NCBI RefSeq assembly: GCF_003383615.1
Contig: NZ_QNUL01000036.1
Coordinates: forward strand, 1 to 52,181
Source: Dyadobacter luteus
GTDB taxonomy: Bacteria; Bacteroidota; Bacteroidia; Cytophagales; Spirosomataceae
Direction of reading: 5' to 3'
DNA length: 52,181 nt
The translations under genes and the position numbers were made by a program. Below the pieces are notes generated by a model. That model did no database searches, was not told where the DNA came from, and worked only from the letters and a program-made list of their open reading frames with translations. Each line of letters opens with the position of its first letter. The stretch's first letter is position 1. This document shows, piece by piece, positions 7,804-17,441 of this stretch.

Positions 7804-9807
7804 ATGATTATGAAAAATATCAATCTGTTTGCATGGAATTCTGACTTCATTCAGGCCTTCAGCTGGACGCTCATTCACTCGTTATGGCAAGGAATTATTC
7901 TGGCAGTTTTGGCTGGGATCTTACTGCTTTCTACACGAAATGTGAGGCCAGCCATTCGCTATAACATCCTTTCAGGGCTGATGCTTTGCTTTGTTCTCGC
8001 TAACTGTGTTACGTTTTTTATGCAGTACAACGGTGGAAAGGTAATCCATTCAAGTGCAACGATTTCAGCAGGCATCCCGCAACAAATTCGATTCCATCAG
8101 GTTGGTGTTGAGAATATCTCCACGGGTTTTCTGACAAAGGTCCTTGCCGTTGCTTCGGAAAATGCGACGATCATTGTGGGCATCTGGTTTTTGATTTTTC
8201 TGGGTAAAAGTTTAAAAACATGCACAGGTCTCGCTCGTATACATCGTCTGCGCACATCGCATTCAACACCGGTAGACAGACAATGGGAAAACAGGGTCGT
8301 ACAGCTGGCTTCTTTGTTGAAATTCAAAGGAGCGGTGATGCTTCGGCAATCAGAGCGGATTGTAACTCCTATAGTTACGGGCGTACTGAAGCCCATGATT
8401 ATTGTACCCGCCGGATTCTTCATTCAATTACCACAGGCTGAGATTGAAGCTATTCTGCTTCACGAGCTGGCACATGCCAGACGGCAGGATTTTCTGGTCA
8501 ATCTGATCCAGAATTTTGCAGAAAGTATATATTTCTTCAATCCCGGTCTTTTGTGGGTTTCTTATCTGATCCGCCAGGAAAGGGAACACTGTTGTGACGA
8601 CCTCGCCATATCAGCAGTTTCGGATAAGAAAGTTTTTGTCAATGCACTTGTAGTTTACCAGGAATACAAATTAAATGATTCTGTTCAGTTGGTTGCGTTT
8701 GCAGGCAAGCGTAATCATTTGCTGTCCCGAATCAAACGTATCATTCATAACTACAATAAACCTTTAGATGCCATGGAAAAATTATTTGTAACGGTTAGTC
8801 TTTTAAGCGGAGCTGCGCTTTTGGCAGCATTTCAAAAACAGGAAATTCCAGCTCCTCCTCCGCCGCCGCCTGTGAATGTAGTTGCTCCCATAGCTCCACC
8901 TGCGCCACCAACCCCACCGGCACCGTTTTCTGATACTTTACCAGTACCGCCAGCACCTGGTGTTGCTGGTTCTGGGGAAGATATATCCACTTATCATATT
9001 ACAAGAGATAAAAAAAGGTATGAGATTACAGAAATTGATGGCGAAATCACCGGACTTACAATCAATGGAAAGGTCATTACGTCAGATCAAATCCCGTCGT
9101 ATCAGGCTGAGCTTGAACCTGTATTGAAGGAGCTCAGGGAACAAGAAGAACAGGCACAGGAACTTAGAGAGCAATCTGACGAACTGAGACTGGAAGCTGA
9201 GCAACTAAGAAAAGAAGCTATTGAACTTAAAAAAGAGGCTGAATTAATGCGGGTCCATTCTTTGAATGCAAAGGAAATGGCTTACCTCGATAAAAACGAG
9301 ATGAAGGCACTGGCGCGTGAAGCACAAATTATTGCTGCCGAAGCGAAAGAACTGGCAGGTATTCATGGTGAGACAACAAAAGCTCTTGTACGTGAATCAC
9401 AAGTACTGGCGGCAGAAGCAAAAGAACTGGCCCGAATAGACACCGAGGAATTGCGGAAGAACAGCGAAGAGCTGAGAAAGCAGTCGCTTGTGTTAAAGAG
9501 GGAAGCAGAAGTGCTCAGAGCACATGCTGAGGTGGAACGCGTACGTTCAGAAGAACTCAGGACAAAGTTTGAAAAACTTCAGCAGGAGTTTATTTCAGAA
9601 CTGAAAAAAGATGGAATCATCACTGGCAAGGACGGGCTTAGCTACAGACTTACCGATTCGGAATTTGAAGTTAACGGCGTTAAGCAATCTTCCTTTGTTC
9701 ATTCGAAATACAGAAAGCGATTTTTACAGACCAAAGGTTCAGAAATGGTTTATAACTGGAAGGATGTATCCGGGCATACTATTACGGGTTCGATTCAGAG
9801 AAAATGA
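7804..9807 (+). CDS. M56 (BlaR1-like) membrane metallopeptidase with proline-rich and coiled-coil C-terminus
   Basis: 667 residues. The N-terminal part has several membrane helices (residues about 15-75 and 115-135). The M56 zinc site is HELAH at residues 220-224, with the downstream acidic ligand probably in EREHCCDD (259-266). A further hydrophobic helix lies near 325-345. A proline-rich linker follows (about 346-390, PAPPPPPPV and PPAPPTPPAP), then a long charged coiled coil (about 437-605) with an internal duplication: ALAREAQIIAAEAKELA and ALVRESQVLAAEAKELA. There is no penicillin-binding sensor domain as in true BlaR1, so the signal is unknown. It likely controls the adjacent repressor. 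Confidence 0.9.
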   Translation: MIMKNINLFAWNSDFIQAFSWTLIHSLWQGIILAVLAGILLLSTRNVRPAIRYNILSGLMLCFVLANCVTFFMQYNGGKVIHSSATISAGIPQQIRFHQVGVENISTGFLTKVLAVASENATIIVGIWFLIFLGKSLKTCTGLARIHRLRTSHSTPVDRQWENRVVQLASLLKFKGAVMLRQSERIVTPIVTGVLKPMIIVPAGFFIQLPQAEIEAILLHELAHARRQDFLVNLIQNFAESIYFFNPGLLWVSYLIRQEREHCCDDLAISAVSDKKVFVNALVVYQEYKLNDSVQLVAFAGKRNHLLSRIKRIIHNYNKPLDAMEKLFVTVSLLSGAALLAAFQKQEIPAPPPPPPVNVVAPIAPPAPPTPPAPFSDTLPVPPAPGVAGSGEDISTYHITRDKKRYEITEIDGEITGLTINGKVITSDQIPSYQAELEPVLKELREQEEQAQELREQSDELRLEAEQLRKEAIELKKEAELMRVHSLNAKEMAYLDKNEMKALAREAQIIAAEAKELAGIHGETTKALVRESQVLAAEAKELARIDTEELRKNSEELRKQSLVLKREAEVLRAHAEVERVRSEELRTKFEKLQQEFISELKKDGIITGKDGLSYRLTDSEFEVNGVKQSSFVHSKYRKRFLQTKGSEMVYNWKDVSGHTITGSIQRK

Positions 9808-9830
9808 TTTAAAACGGTATGGATTTGGAA

Positions 9831-9858
9831 ATGCTCCGGTGACTTGTCGCCGGAGCAT
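9831..9858 (+). terminator. Intrinsic terminator after the M56 gene
   Basis: ATGCTCCGG (9831-9839) pairs with CCGGAGCAT (9850-9858), followed by CTTTCTTT. Confidence 0.75.
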
Positions 9859-9980
9859 CTTTCTTTGTAGGGGTAGCTATTTTTTATGATCAGTTGTACC
9901 TTAAGTCACATAATTTGTCTGTTCGTATAGTAGAAACGTGCGTGTCATGTCTATATAAAGGAATACATAAAATATTCACG

Positions 9981-11936
9981 ATGGTTCGTACTCTTCTCCT
10001 TCTATTTTTTTTTATTCCGGGTGCATCGTTTGCACAGGTCAGTCTGGCCCGTATTTTTTCTGATCATGTGGTTTTACAGAGAGAAAAACCCATTCCGGTG
10101 TGGGGCTGGGCCAAGCCTGGCGAAAAGGTAACAATTACACTGGCAGGCCAAAATCAGACTGTTAAAGCAGCTGGTGACGGGAAATGGGTAGTACGATTTA
10201 AACCGTTGAAAGCAGGTGGTCCACATACCATTTCGGTCAACGCAAAATCGGGAATTGCTAAGGTTCAGGATGTATTAATCGGTGAAGTATGGTTATGCTC
10301 AGGGCAGTCTAACATGGAATGGCCGGTTTCCAGAGCCGATAATTATGAGACTGAACGTAAAAACGCAGATTTTCCTCAAATAAGACATTTTAAGGTGGAG
10401 CACGTTGTGACTCTGGCAACCGAAAAGGACCTCAAATCAGGAAAATGGAAGCAGGCATCTTCTGAAACAGTTGGTGACTTTACAGCCGTGGGATTCTTTT
10501 TTGCCCGTGAATTATATCAAAAATTGAAGGTACCAATCGGGATACTACACTCTTCGTGGGGAGGATCTCAGATTGAGGGCTGGATCAGCAAAGAAGCGAT
10601 GGCCGGAAGTGATGAATTCAGAGATTACGCACAAAACTTGCCTCAGACGTGGGAGCAGGCAGACCTGATTATGGACCGGAAGTTGCGAACGCAACTTTTC
10701 AAAAGTTCAGATTACACTCCTTTAGAATCAGATGAAAGCAAATACATCAGTGGATCTGCTGATTTCAGTAAATGGCAATCTGCTCCGGATCCCGTTGGAC
10801 AATGGGACTGGAAAGGGCTCATGGGATTTCGTGGTGATGGATTCATGGCCAAAACAGTAGTATTACCGGATGAAATGAATGAAAAACCTACCACACTTTC
10901 GCTCGCCGAAAATGATAATAAGGTAGAAGTTTACATTAATGGCAGGTTAGTAAGCTCGGATGCTGTTAAAGGTTCCCGTAAAATAGCTCTGCCTGTAAAT
11001 ACCTGGAAAGTAGGAGATAATCAGCTTGTCATTAAAGTGGGTAAAGTTCTTAGCACGTCCTGGTTCGGTCCGGGACTTATGGGCAGCAATTCGGATATGT
11101 ATGTAGAAGCGGGTCAACAAAAGGTGAGTCTCGCAAGCGATTGGAAACTTATGCCATCATTTGCAGGTAAGCATGAATATGCGCATCTGATGAATAATGT
11201 GGGCACTACCATTTACAACGCAATGATAGCACCGCTTGTGCCGTTTGCCATCCGGGGTACGCTATGGTACCAGGGTGAGAGCAATGCCGGAAGAGCTTAT
11301 CAATACCGGAGAGCGTTCCCGTTGCTGATTGATAACTGGAGAAAGTTGTGGCAAGATCCGTTTTCCTTTTACTGGGTGCAGCTATCAAGTTTTGGCAGGG
11401 ATGTCAACAGTAACGAAGGAAGTACATGGGCGGAACTGCGTGAAGCACAAAACATGACGTTAGCATTGCCGGGCACCGGAATGGTGGTTACCACGGATAT
11501 AGGTAATCCAAAAGACATTCATCCGACTAATAAACAAGATGTTGGCAAACGGCTTGCAGCCAAGGCATTGAATAAGGATTATGGTATGCCCAACATGCCG
11601 GAATCTCCGGTCTTCGATAAAATGGAAACTGAAGGGAGTAAAGCCATTATTTCAGTGAAATATGCGGATGACGGTTTACAGGTGAAAAATCGTTATGGCT
11701 ATGTGACCGGCTTTGAGATAGCTGGAGAAGACAAGGTTTTTCATTATGCACAAGCGCTGATCCATAATGGTAAAATCGAGATATCTAACACTAAGATCAA
11801 TAAGCCTGTCGCAGTAAGATATAACTGGAGCGACGCTACCGAGGATGGGCAAATTTTTAATCTTGCAGGTTTCCCGCTGGCACCTTTCCGTACAGATTCA
11901 TGGACCGGACTTACTGAAGAAAACAAGTTTAACTAA
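9981..11936 (+). CDS. Sialate O-acetylesterase (SGNH-type, exported)
   Basis: 651 residues with a signal peptide (MVRTLLLLFFFIPGASFAQ). The start at 9981 is chosen because it begins this signal; the frame is open to 9894. The catalytic block is CSGQSNMEWPV, with the predicted nucleophile Ser110 in GQSN. A second block (GTLWYQGESNAGRAYQYR) and the late DIHPTNKQDVGKR, supplying Asp/His, fit the family. A beta-sandwich insertion lies between them (about residues 270-380). The family removes O-acetyl groups from sialic acids or acetylated glycans. Periplasmic or secreted. The stop is 3 bp before the next gene, so they form an operon. Confidence 0.92.
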   Translation: MVRTLLLLFFFIPGASFAQVSLARIFSDHVVLQREKPIPVWGWAKPGEKVTITLAGQNQTVKAAGDGKWVVRFKPLKAGGPHTISVNAKSGIAKVQDVLIGEVWLCSGQSNMEWPVSRADNYETERKNADFPQIRHFKVEHVVTLATEKDLKSGKWKQASSETVGDFTAVGFFFARELYQKLKVPIGILHSSWGGSQIEGWISKEAMAGSDEFRDYAQNLPQTWEQADLIMDRKLRTQLFKSSDYTPLESDESKYISGSADFSKWQSAPDPVGQWDWKGLMGFRGDGFMAKTVVLPDEMNEKPTTLSLAENDNKVEVYINGRLVSSDAVKGSRKIALPVNTWKVGDNQLVIKVGKVLSTSWFGPGLMGSNSDMYVEAGQQKVSLASDWKLMPSFAGKHEYAHLMNNVGTTIYNAMIAPLVPFAIRGTLWYQGESNAGRAYQYRRAFPLLIDNWRKLWQDPFSFYWVQLSSFGRDVNSNEGSTWAELREAQNMTLALPGTGMVVTTDIGNPKDIHPTNKQDVGKRLAAKALNKDYGMPNMPESPVFDKMETEGSKAIISVKYADDGLQVKNRYGYVTGFEIAGEDKVFHYAQALIHNGKIEISNTKINKPVAVRYNWSDATEDGQIFNLAGFPLAPFRTDSWTGLTEENKFN

Positions 11937-11939
11937 TCG

Positions 11940-14060
11940 ATGAAATTACGATTTGCTTTGATAGTTGCCGCAGCCGGAGTGTTTCTGATCGCTGCAAGGA
12001 AACTTACGATGTTGGCAGGTAATGCAGTACATGCGGACTGGACTGAATATCTGGGAGGCCCCGACCGTAATCATTATTCTGCATTGACCCAGATTAATCC
12101 TGACAATGTAACTAAACTCCAGCCAGTCTGGTCTTACAGTGCACCAGATTCGGGCCAGATGCAGATGAACCCGATCATTGTGAATGAGGTATTGTACGGA
12201 GTAACCGCTGGTGTGCGGGCATTTGCACTGGATGCCGCCACCGGTAAGGAAATCTGGACGTTTGGAAGTAAATCTACTGTTGGGTCAAACACAAGCAGGG
12301 GTGTTGCCTATTGGGAAAAGGGAAGTGATAAACGTATTCTTCATTCGATAGGATCTTACCTGTATGCCTTGAATGCTGAGAATGGTAAACCGATTGAAAG
12401 TTTCGGAGATAAAGGACGTATTGACCTTCACGACGGACTTCCGGAAACTGCCAGGGATAAATATCTTGTTTCCAATACACCGGGAACTATTTTCAACGAT
12501 TTGATCATCATGCCGGTTCGTCTATCGGAAGACACCGACGCAGCACCGGGAGATATCAGAGCCTTTAATGTGCTTACAGGAAAAGTAGCCTGGACTTTTC
12601 ATACCATTCCGTATCCTGGTGAATACGGCTATGAGACTTTCCCTAAAGATGCCTATAAAAACACCTATACCGGAGGAGGAAATAACTGGGCAGGTATGGC
12701 AATTGACCGTAAGCGGGGTATCATCTATATACCCACTGGCTCTGCAGGATATGATTTTTTTGGTGGATTGAGAAAGGGGAAAAATTTGTTTGCCAACTGT
12801 TTGCTTGCGTTGGATGCACGTACGGGTAAACGTATCTGGCACTTCCAGACAATGCATCACGATCTTTGGGACAGAGACTTACCTGCTCCTCCTAACCTCA
12901 TCACTGTTACACATAACGGTCGCAGGGTAGATGCAGTAGCGCAAGTAAGCAAGCAGGGGTATGTTTTCATTTTTGATCGTACCAACGGTACTCCGCTCTT
13001 CCCGATTCATGAGGTAAGTGCCCCGACCAATACTTTATCCGGTGAGTTTCCTTGGCCTACACAGCCGGTGCCCCAAAAGCCTGAACCGTTTGCAAGAGAA
13101 TCTTATAAACTCACAGAACAAGATATTAGTATTCATGCGCCGGACCGGGATACGCTGGTGGCACGCTTCAGAACTTACCGGAAGGATCGTTTCTCGACGC
13201 CTTCAAAAGAGGGGACGATTATTCTTCCGGGATTTGACGGAGGAGCCGAATGGGGCGGAGCGGCGGCGGACCCCACAAAAGGAATACTTTATGTGAATAG
13301 TAATGAAATGCCATGGATACTAACCATGAAGGAGACACCGAAGGAAAGTGAGATGTCGGCGATGAGCCAGGGAGAAAAGGTCTATACCACCTACTGTTCA
13401 GCCTGTCATGGGCAGAACAGGGCCGGCAATGCCAAGAGCGGATATCCATCACTAGTGAACATAGGAGTACGTCGTGATAAGGCTTTTGTGAGCACGATTA
13501 TTACTTCCGGCAAAGGGATGATGCCCGGATTTACAATGATTAGTTCAGACGAGAAACAGGCTTTGGTTTCCTTCCTTTTTGGTGATGAGAAAAAGGAGGC
13601 GGGAGAAGTTGCGATATCGTCCAAAAAAGTAAGAGTACCTTTCCAGAGTACAGGCTACAACAAGTTTCTGGATGCAAACGGTCACCCTGCTATTCAGCCT
13701 CCATGGGGGACGTTAAATGCAATTGATATGAATACGGGGGAATATCTCTGGAAAATTCCTTTGGGCGAAGAACAATCTTTGAAAGCGAAGGGAGTTCACA
13801 ATACCGGAATAGAAAATTACGGCGGACCCGTAGTAACAGCCAGCGGGCTTCTGTTTATAGCTGCTACAAAGGATGGGAAGTTCAGGGCATTTGATAAAGC
13901 TTCGGGAAAACTATTGTGGGAGACCACATTACCCGCTGCCGGATTTGCAACTCCATCAACCTATCAAATCAATGGAAAGCAATATATCGTTATAGCTTGC
14001 GGGGGTACAAAATTAGGAACCGCCAAGGGAAATCAGATCGTTGCATTTGCTCTTCCATAA
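11940..14060 (+). CDS. PQQ-dependent dehydrogenase with fused cytochrome c domain
   Basis: 706 residues. An N-terminal hydrophobic signal or anchor precedes a quinoprotein beta-propeller: WTEYLGGPDRNHYSALTQIN, repeated tryptophan-docking motifs such as ALDAATGKEIWTFG and AIDMNTGEYLWKIPLG, and the C-terminal FRAFDKASGKLLWE. A cytochrome c motif CSACH (Cys486, Cys489, His490) with KGMMPGF as likely Met axial ligand near 527 is inserted between propeller blades. The layout resembles quinoprotein glucose/alcohol dehydrogenases of Bacteroidota; the substrate is not evident. Works in the periplasm, passing electrons to the respiratory chain. Translationally close to the upstream esterase. Confidence 0.9.
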   Translation: MKLRFALIVAAAGVFLIAARKLTMLAGNAVHADWTEYLGGPDRNHYSALTQINPDNVTKLQPVWSYSAPDSGQMQMNPIIVNEVLYGVTAGVRAFALDAATGKEIWTFGSKSTVGSNTSRGVAYWEKGSDKRILHSIGSYLYALNAENGKPIESFGDKGRIDLHDGLPETARDKYLVSNTPGTIFNDLIIMPVRLSEDTDAAPGDIRAFNVLTGKVAWTFHTIPYPGEYGYETFPKDAYKNTYTGGGNNWAGMAIDRKRGIIYIPTGSAGYDFFGGLRKGKNLFANCLLALDARTGKRIWHFQTMHHDLWDRDLPAPPNLITVTHNGRRVDAVAQVSKQGYVFIFDRTNGTPLFPIHEVSAPTNTLSGEFPWPTQPVPQKPEPFARESYKLTEQDISIHAPDRDTLVARFRTYRKDRFSTPSKEGTIILPGFDGGAEWGGAAADPTKGILYVNSNEMPWILTMKETPKESEMSAMSQGEKVYTTYCSACHGQNRAGNAKSGYPSLVNIGVRRDKAFVSTIITSGKGMMPGFTMISSDEKQALVSFLFGDEKKEAGEVAISSKKVRVPFQSTGYNKFLDANGHPAIQPPWGTLNAIDMNTGEYLWKIPLGEEQSLKAKGVHNTGIENYGGPVVTASGLLFIAATKDGKFRAFDKASGKLLWETTLPAAGFATPSTYQINGKQYIVIACGGTKLGTAKGNQIVAFALP

Positions 14061-14117
14061 ATTACAAAGTGTTTCTAAAAGTATATACAGAATCGTAAAA
14101 GTTCACCGATTTTTCAG

Positions 14118-14140
14118 AAGGACAGATTTTTTCTGTCCTT
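14118..14140 (+). terminator. Possible terminator hairpin after the PQQ dehydrogenase
   Basis: AAGGACAGA (14118-14126) pairs with TCTGTCCTT (14132-14140) around a T-only loop. No long T-run follows, so it may be a weak or processing hairpin. Confidence 0.5.
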
Positions 14141-14217
14141 CGCTATTTAAATTGAACATCTGGCACAATTTTATCGTATATAACCATATCTAAACAAATA
14201 TTTCAGCGGGTTATCCC

Positions 14218-15324
14218 ATGATTCGAGTAACACCATTTTATACCAGGCTTGCACACATTCTGATCAGCCTGATATGCCTTTGCTACATTGCCATCGTCGG
14301 GCGCACGCTGCTGGCTCCGCTTATCTTTGCATTATTATTTTCCATGCTACTATTGCCTTTTGCCGGCTACATGGAAAGGAAGTTCCGGTTTCCAAGATCG
14401 GTTTCGTCCATGATTGCGCTTCTTTCTCTTGTATTAGGAATTGTGGCGATCATTACTATTTTGGGTACACAAATAACCCAATTAGCTCAGGACTGGCCTG
14501 CTTTTAAGCAACAGGTAATTACTGCAACGGCGGATCTCCAAAAATGGATTGCACTCACCTTTCATGTGAATGCTGACGAACAGATTAACTATCTGAGTGA
14601 TTCTGCAACGAAAGCATTGGATACCGGAACTTCTCTGATTGGACACACACTGTTATCCGTTTCGTCTGTATTGCTGTTTCTGCTTTTTATATTTCTGTAT
14701 ACATTTTTCATATTGCTTCATAGAAGGTTACTGCTACGATTTATCGTTTCCCTGTTCAGTGAGCAGCACGCAGTTATAGTTTATGATATTGTAGCTCAGG
14801 TTCAGTATATCGTTAAAAAATATATTGTTGGATTGTTTCTTCAAATGCTGATTGTAACGTTGTTATCCTGTATAGCCTTTTGGATTATCGGAGTAAAATA
14901 CGCGTTTCTGTTAGGACTGATTACGGGGATTTTTAATCTCATTCCATACATCGGAATCGTAACGGCATTACTTTTAACTGTCCTGATTACCTTCGCAACA
15001 GCCTCCACAACTAAAATTCTGATGGTATTAATCGCGGTGATTGCGATACATCTCGTGGATAGTAATTACGTTATGCCGAAAATTGTAGGTTCCAAAGTGA
15101 AGATCAACACGTTGGTAGCTCTGCTCGGACTGGTGTTAGGTGAGATGATCTGGGGAATTACCGGTATGTTTCTTTCGATTCCGGTTATAGCTGTTATTAA
15201 AGTTATTTTTGATCGTGTGGATGGACTGAAGCCTTGGGGAATGGTGCTCGGCGACGACGACAGCAGCCCGGAAAGTAAAACAGCCGTTTCAGAAGTTTTA
15301 GAGGATCAGTCAAGATTAGAATAG
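14218..15324 (+). CDS. AI-2E family transporter (PerM/YdiK type membrane protein)
   Basis: 368-residue polytopic membrane protein. The order of hydrophobic stretches (about 12-30, 32-50, 60-85, then after a soluble loop 145-170, 205-225, 230-260, 265-290, 300-335) fits the eight-helix AI-2E/PerM family. Family motifs are LLAPLIFALLFSMLLLPF near the N-terminus, IIGVKYAFLLGLITGIFNLIPYIG cut here as GLITGIFNLIPYIG, and DSNYVMPKIVGSKVKINTLV in the C-terminal part. Members export small molecules or ions; the substrate is unknown. Monocistronic, with its own terminator. Confidence 0.9.
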   Translation: MIRVTPFYTRLAHILISLICLCYIAIVGRTLLAPLIFALLFSMLLLPFAGYMERKFRFPRSVSSMIALLSLVLGIVAIITILGTQITQLAQDWPAFKQQVITATADLQKWIALTFHVNADEQINYLSDSATKALDTGTSLIGHTLLSVSSVLLFLLFIFLYTFFILLHRRLLLRFIVSLFSEQHAVIVYDIVAQVQYIVKKYIVGLFLQMLIVTLLSCIAFWIIGVKYAFLLGLITGIFNLIPYIGIVTALLLTVLITFATASTTKILMVLIAVIAIHLVDSNYVMPKIVGSKVKINTLVALLGLVLGEMIWGITGMFLSIPVIAVIKVIFDRVDGLKPWGMVLGDDDSSPESKTAVSEVLEDQSRLE

Positions 15325-15348
15325 TTATTCCTTATAGCTATATATCCC

Positions 15349-15376
15349 AACCGCACCAATCTGTGCGGTTTTTTTT
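15349..15376 (+). terminator. Intrinsic terminator after the AI-2E transporter
   Basis: AACCGCAC (15349-15356) pairs with GTGCGGTT (15363-15370), followed by a run of T to 15376. Confidence 0.85.
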
Positions 15377-15422
15377 GTCGTAGGTTAAACTGTAAATCAG
15401 TTGTTAACCAATAGAGTGAAGA

Positions 15423-15767
15423 ATGACAAATTATGGGTGTGAGAGCCTTTTTTTGACAGCTATGGATGAAAAAAGGATTGTATGCTATGAGAACAGGGGG
15501 AGCAAGGATCATTACCATATCCATGCATACAGGCGAACGGGAGACAGCGTCAGATTCTTTTGCCTTGTTGAATCATTTTTTCGGTCACAGGATGATTCCA
15601 GATGGCTCGAAGGATCCATCAGGGCGTTTCATGAATTCAGTGAAGTATTGGGAGCAACCGCAGCATCGCTGGTATTGACAGACGAAAGTTTTGAGGTTGA
15701 AACAGATTACCGGCTACAATTGCCAATCCTGTCGGAAGCTGATGAGAAGTGGATTACGGTTGATTAA
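15423..15767 (+). CDS. Hypothetical protein
   Basis: 114 residues in the longest form; a start at 15462 (MDEKRIVCYENRG) would give 101 residues and may be the real one. The C-terminal half looks like a genuine soluble domain (SIRAFHEFSEVLGATAASLV, then acidic residues to the end). No signal peptide, membrane helix or known motif. It stands between two terminators, so it is its own unit. An overlapping 70-codon frame at 15466-15678 is less protein-like. Confidence 0.5.
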   Translation: MTNYGCESLFLTAMDEKRIVCYENRGSKDHYHIHAYRRTGDSVRFFCLVESFFRSQDDSRWLEGSIRAFHEFSEVLGATAASLVLTDESFEVETDYRLQLPILSEADEKWITVD

Positions 15768-15780
15768 ACCATGTTGTTAT

Positions 15781-15822
15781 CTCGCAGTTTCAGTTGGTGT
15801 TAAACTGAAACTACGAGTTTTT
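15781..15822. terminator. Bidirectional terminator between hypothetical gene and L,D-transpeptidase
   Basis: CTCGCAGTTTCAGTT (15781-15795) pairs with AACTGAAACTACGAG (15802-15816) with one mismatch. T-run to 15822 serves the plus strand; it lies 6 bp beyond the stop of the minus-strand gene. Confidence 0.75.
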
Positions 15823-15827
15823 ATAAA

Positions 15828-17441
15828 TTATTCTACGCTGGCCAGATCCTGTTCTCCAAATAACCGTCTCGCCATTTTTTTATCGTGTCCGTATACATCT
15901 TTACGGAAATTGAGCTTTCCTTCCGAATCAACCCATGCAGTGAAGTAACCGATGTACACGGGGATTTCATTTTCACCACGCAGACGCACATACTTTTCTT
16001 TTCCGGCATTCATCGCCTGACCAATCTTTTCGCTTGTCCATGTACTATCTCTTCTCAACAGGAATTCAGCCAGTTTTTTTGGCTCGGATAAACGAATACA
16101 TCCATGGCTGAAAGCCCTTTGTGATTCCCCAAACAAACTTTTGGACGGAGTGTCGTGGAGGTAAATGTTATAGCTGTTTGGAAATAGAAACTTAACAAGT
16201 CCCAGTGAATTGGATTTACCCGGTTTTTGTCTCACTGAACCGCCGTTCCATTCCATATTATGTCTGGCCAGATAATTAGGGTTTCGTTTGATGCCTGGCA
16301 GAATTTCCTTCTTAAGAATACTTGCCGGTACATTCCAATAGGGACTAAAAACAACCTGATTGAGCGTTCCTGAGAATATGACAGTGCTATTCGCTTCAGA
16401 GCCGACAACCACATTCATCTCAAAAGACAGTTTTCCTTTTTCATAAACGTGAAGCATAAACTCGGGGATGTTCACAAGAAGGTAATCCGTTGTCGGGGAG
16501 GCTGGCATCCATCTGATCCGTTCCATGTTAATCAGCATCTGATGAATACGGTCAGTGGGGGATACACTCAATTCCCTGAAAAATGCCGGTCCTGTTTCTC
16601 CCGAAGGTTTTAAGCCGACACGACGCTGAAACTGCTTTACTGCAGTGGTTAAAGTAGAGTCAAATACATTTGTGCTGTCTGTTTCCTGCAAGTCGCCTAG
16701 TAAAACCAGACGTTCCTTCAAAAGTCCGACGAGCGTATCAGAACTTCCTTTTTTGAGTTTTTTCGAAGATTCAATCGCAGTCCACGGATAATCCTTCTGA
16801 ATCTGATAATACTGCAGCAGGTATTTTTTAAGCAAATTATACTGACGATTTACTGGCTCGTAAGAAGCCAGATTCTGCCCCTTGTTCTTCACCAATGAGT
16901 CAAGAAATGATACAGCGTCCAGTTTGCGTCTCGGAATAAACCAATCCAGTTCCTGTGTATTCAATTTGCTGTCGCCGGAATAGGCCAGGTTAGAATAAAG
17001 AAGAAATTGTCTGGTCAACTGTAATTCAGTTTTAATAACCAGCGGGTCATTGGGATTAATCTTTTTCACCTTCGCGAGGGAATCAACCGCTGAGATAAGT
17101 GGAGCGTTATACAGCGAACTGTCGCCGGCGTAATGTATATAGTCGTTTTGTAAACTCAGGAAAGTGGGAACAAATTCTGCCATGCCATCAGGAAAAAACC
17201 AGGCAAACTGGAAGTTTCGCTGGTTATAGAAACTTCGCATGCGGTTGGCTGTACTGTCGTCGTGGGGAACCGTCTCCAGAAATTTCAGCAACGCAGAAGA
17301 ATCAACAAACAATTCAGTAAAAGAATTTTCAACAGTTATGGTCGTGTCGCGTACAGCAATTTCTTTAGTTTTTTCTGTTTTGTCCCGGCAACTGAAGAAA
17401 GCTAAAGACAGGAGGAGAGCAATGCATATTTTGTGTGTCAT
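15828..17441 (-). CDS. L,D-transpeptidase (YcbB/LdtD-like lipoprotein)
   Basis: 537 residues. The signal peptide ends in a lipobox (LAFFSC, Cys18), so the protein is probably membrane-anchored in the periplasm. A scaffold domain precedes a peptidoglycan-binding helical unit (about 225-300, TTAVKQFQRRVGLKPSG). The YkuD catalytic domain carries SHGCIRL with Cys448 as nucleophile and an upstream His in YLHDTPSKSLFG. It forms 3-3 crosslinks or attaches proteins to peptidoglycan in characterised relatives. Length and architecture match the YcbB class. Nothing missing. Monocistronic, sharing a bidirectional terminator with the gene at 15423. Confidence 0.93.
   Translation of the reverse strand: MTHKICIALLLSLAFFSCRDKTEKTKEIAVRDTTITVENSFTELFVDSSALLKFLETVPHDDSTANRMRSFYNQRNFQFAWFFPDGMAEFVPTFLSLQNDYIHYAGDSSLYNAPLISAVDSLAKVKKINPNDPLVIKTELQLTRQFLLYSNLAYSGDSKLNTQELDWFIPRRKLDAVSFLDSLVKNKGQNLASYEPVNRQYNLLKKYLLQYYQIQKDYPWTAIESSKKLKKGSSDTLVGLLKERLVLLGDLQETDSTNVFDSTLTTAVKQFQRRVGLKPSGETGPAFFRELSVSPTDRIHQMLINMERIRWMPASPTTDYLLVNIPEFMLHVYEKGKLSFEMNVVVGSEANSTVIFSGTLNQVVFSPYWNVPASILKKEILPGIKRNPNYLARHNMEWNGGSVRQKPGKSNSLGLVKFLFPNSYNIYLHDTPSKSLFGESQRAFSHGCIRLSEPKKLAEFLLRRDSTWTSEKIGQAMNAGKEKYVRLRGENEIPVYIGYFTAWVDSEGKLNFRKDVYGHDKKMARRLFGEQDLASVE

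Noticed and set aside
8097..8423. 108-codon minus-strand frame inside the M56 gene
   Set aside because: Antisense to well-conserved M56 sequence; no independent features.
8861..8970. CCA/GCA/CCT repeats as a DNA repeat array
   Set aside because: They encode the proline-rich linker of the M56 protein and show no regular DNA unit.
7415..9807. Beta-lactam resistance cassette
   Set aside because: BlaI and M56 are present, but there is no beta-lactamase and no penicillin-sensing domain; most such pairs in Bacteroidota are not resistance systems.
15466..15678. Alternative 70-codon frame
   Set aside because: Overlaps the longer frame at 15423-15767, which has the better domain-like C-terminus.
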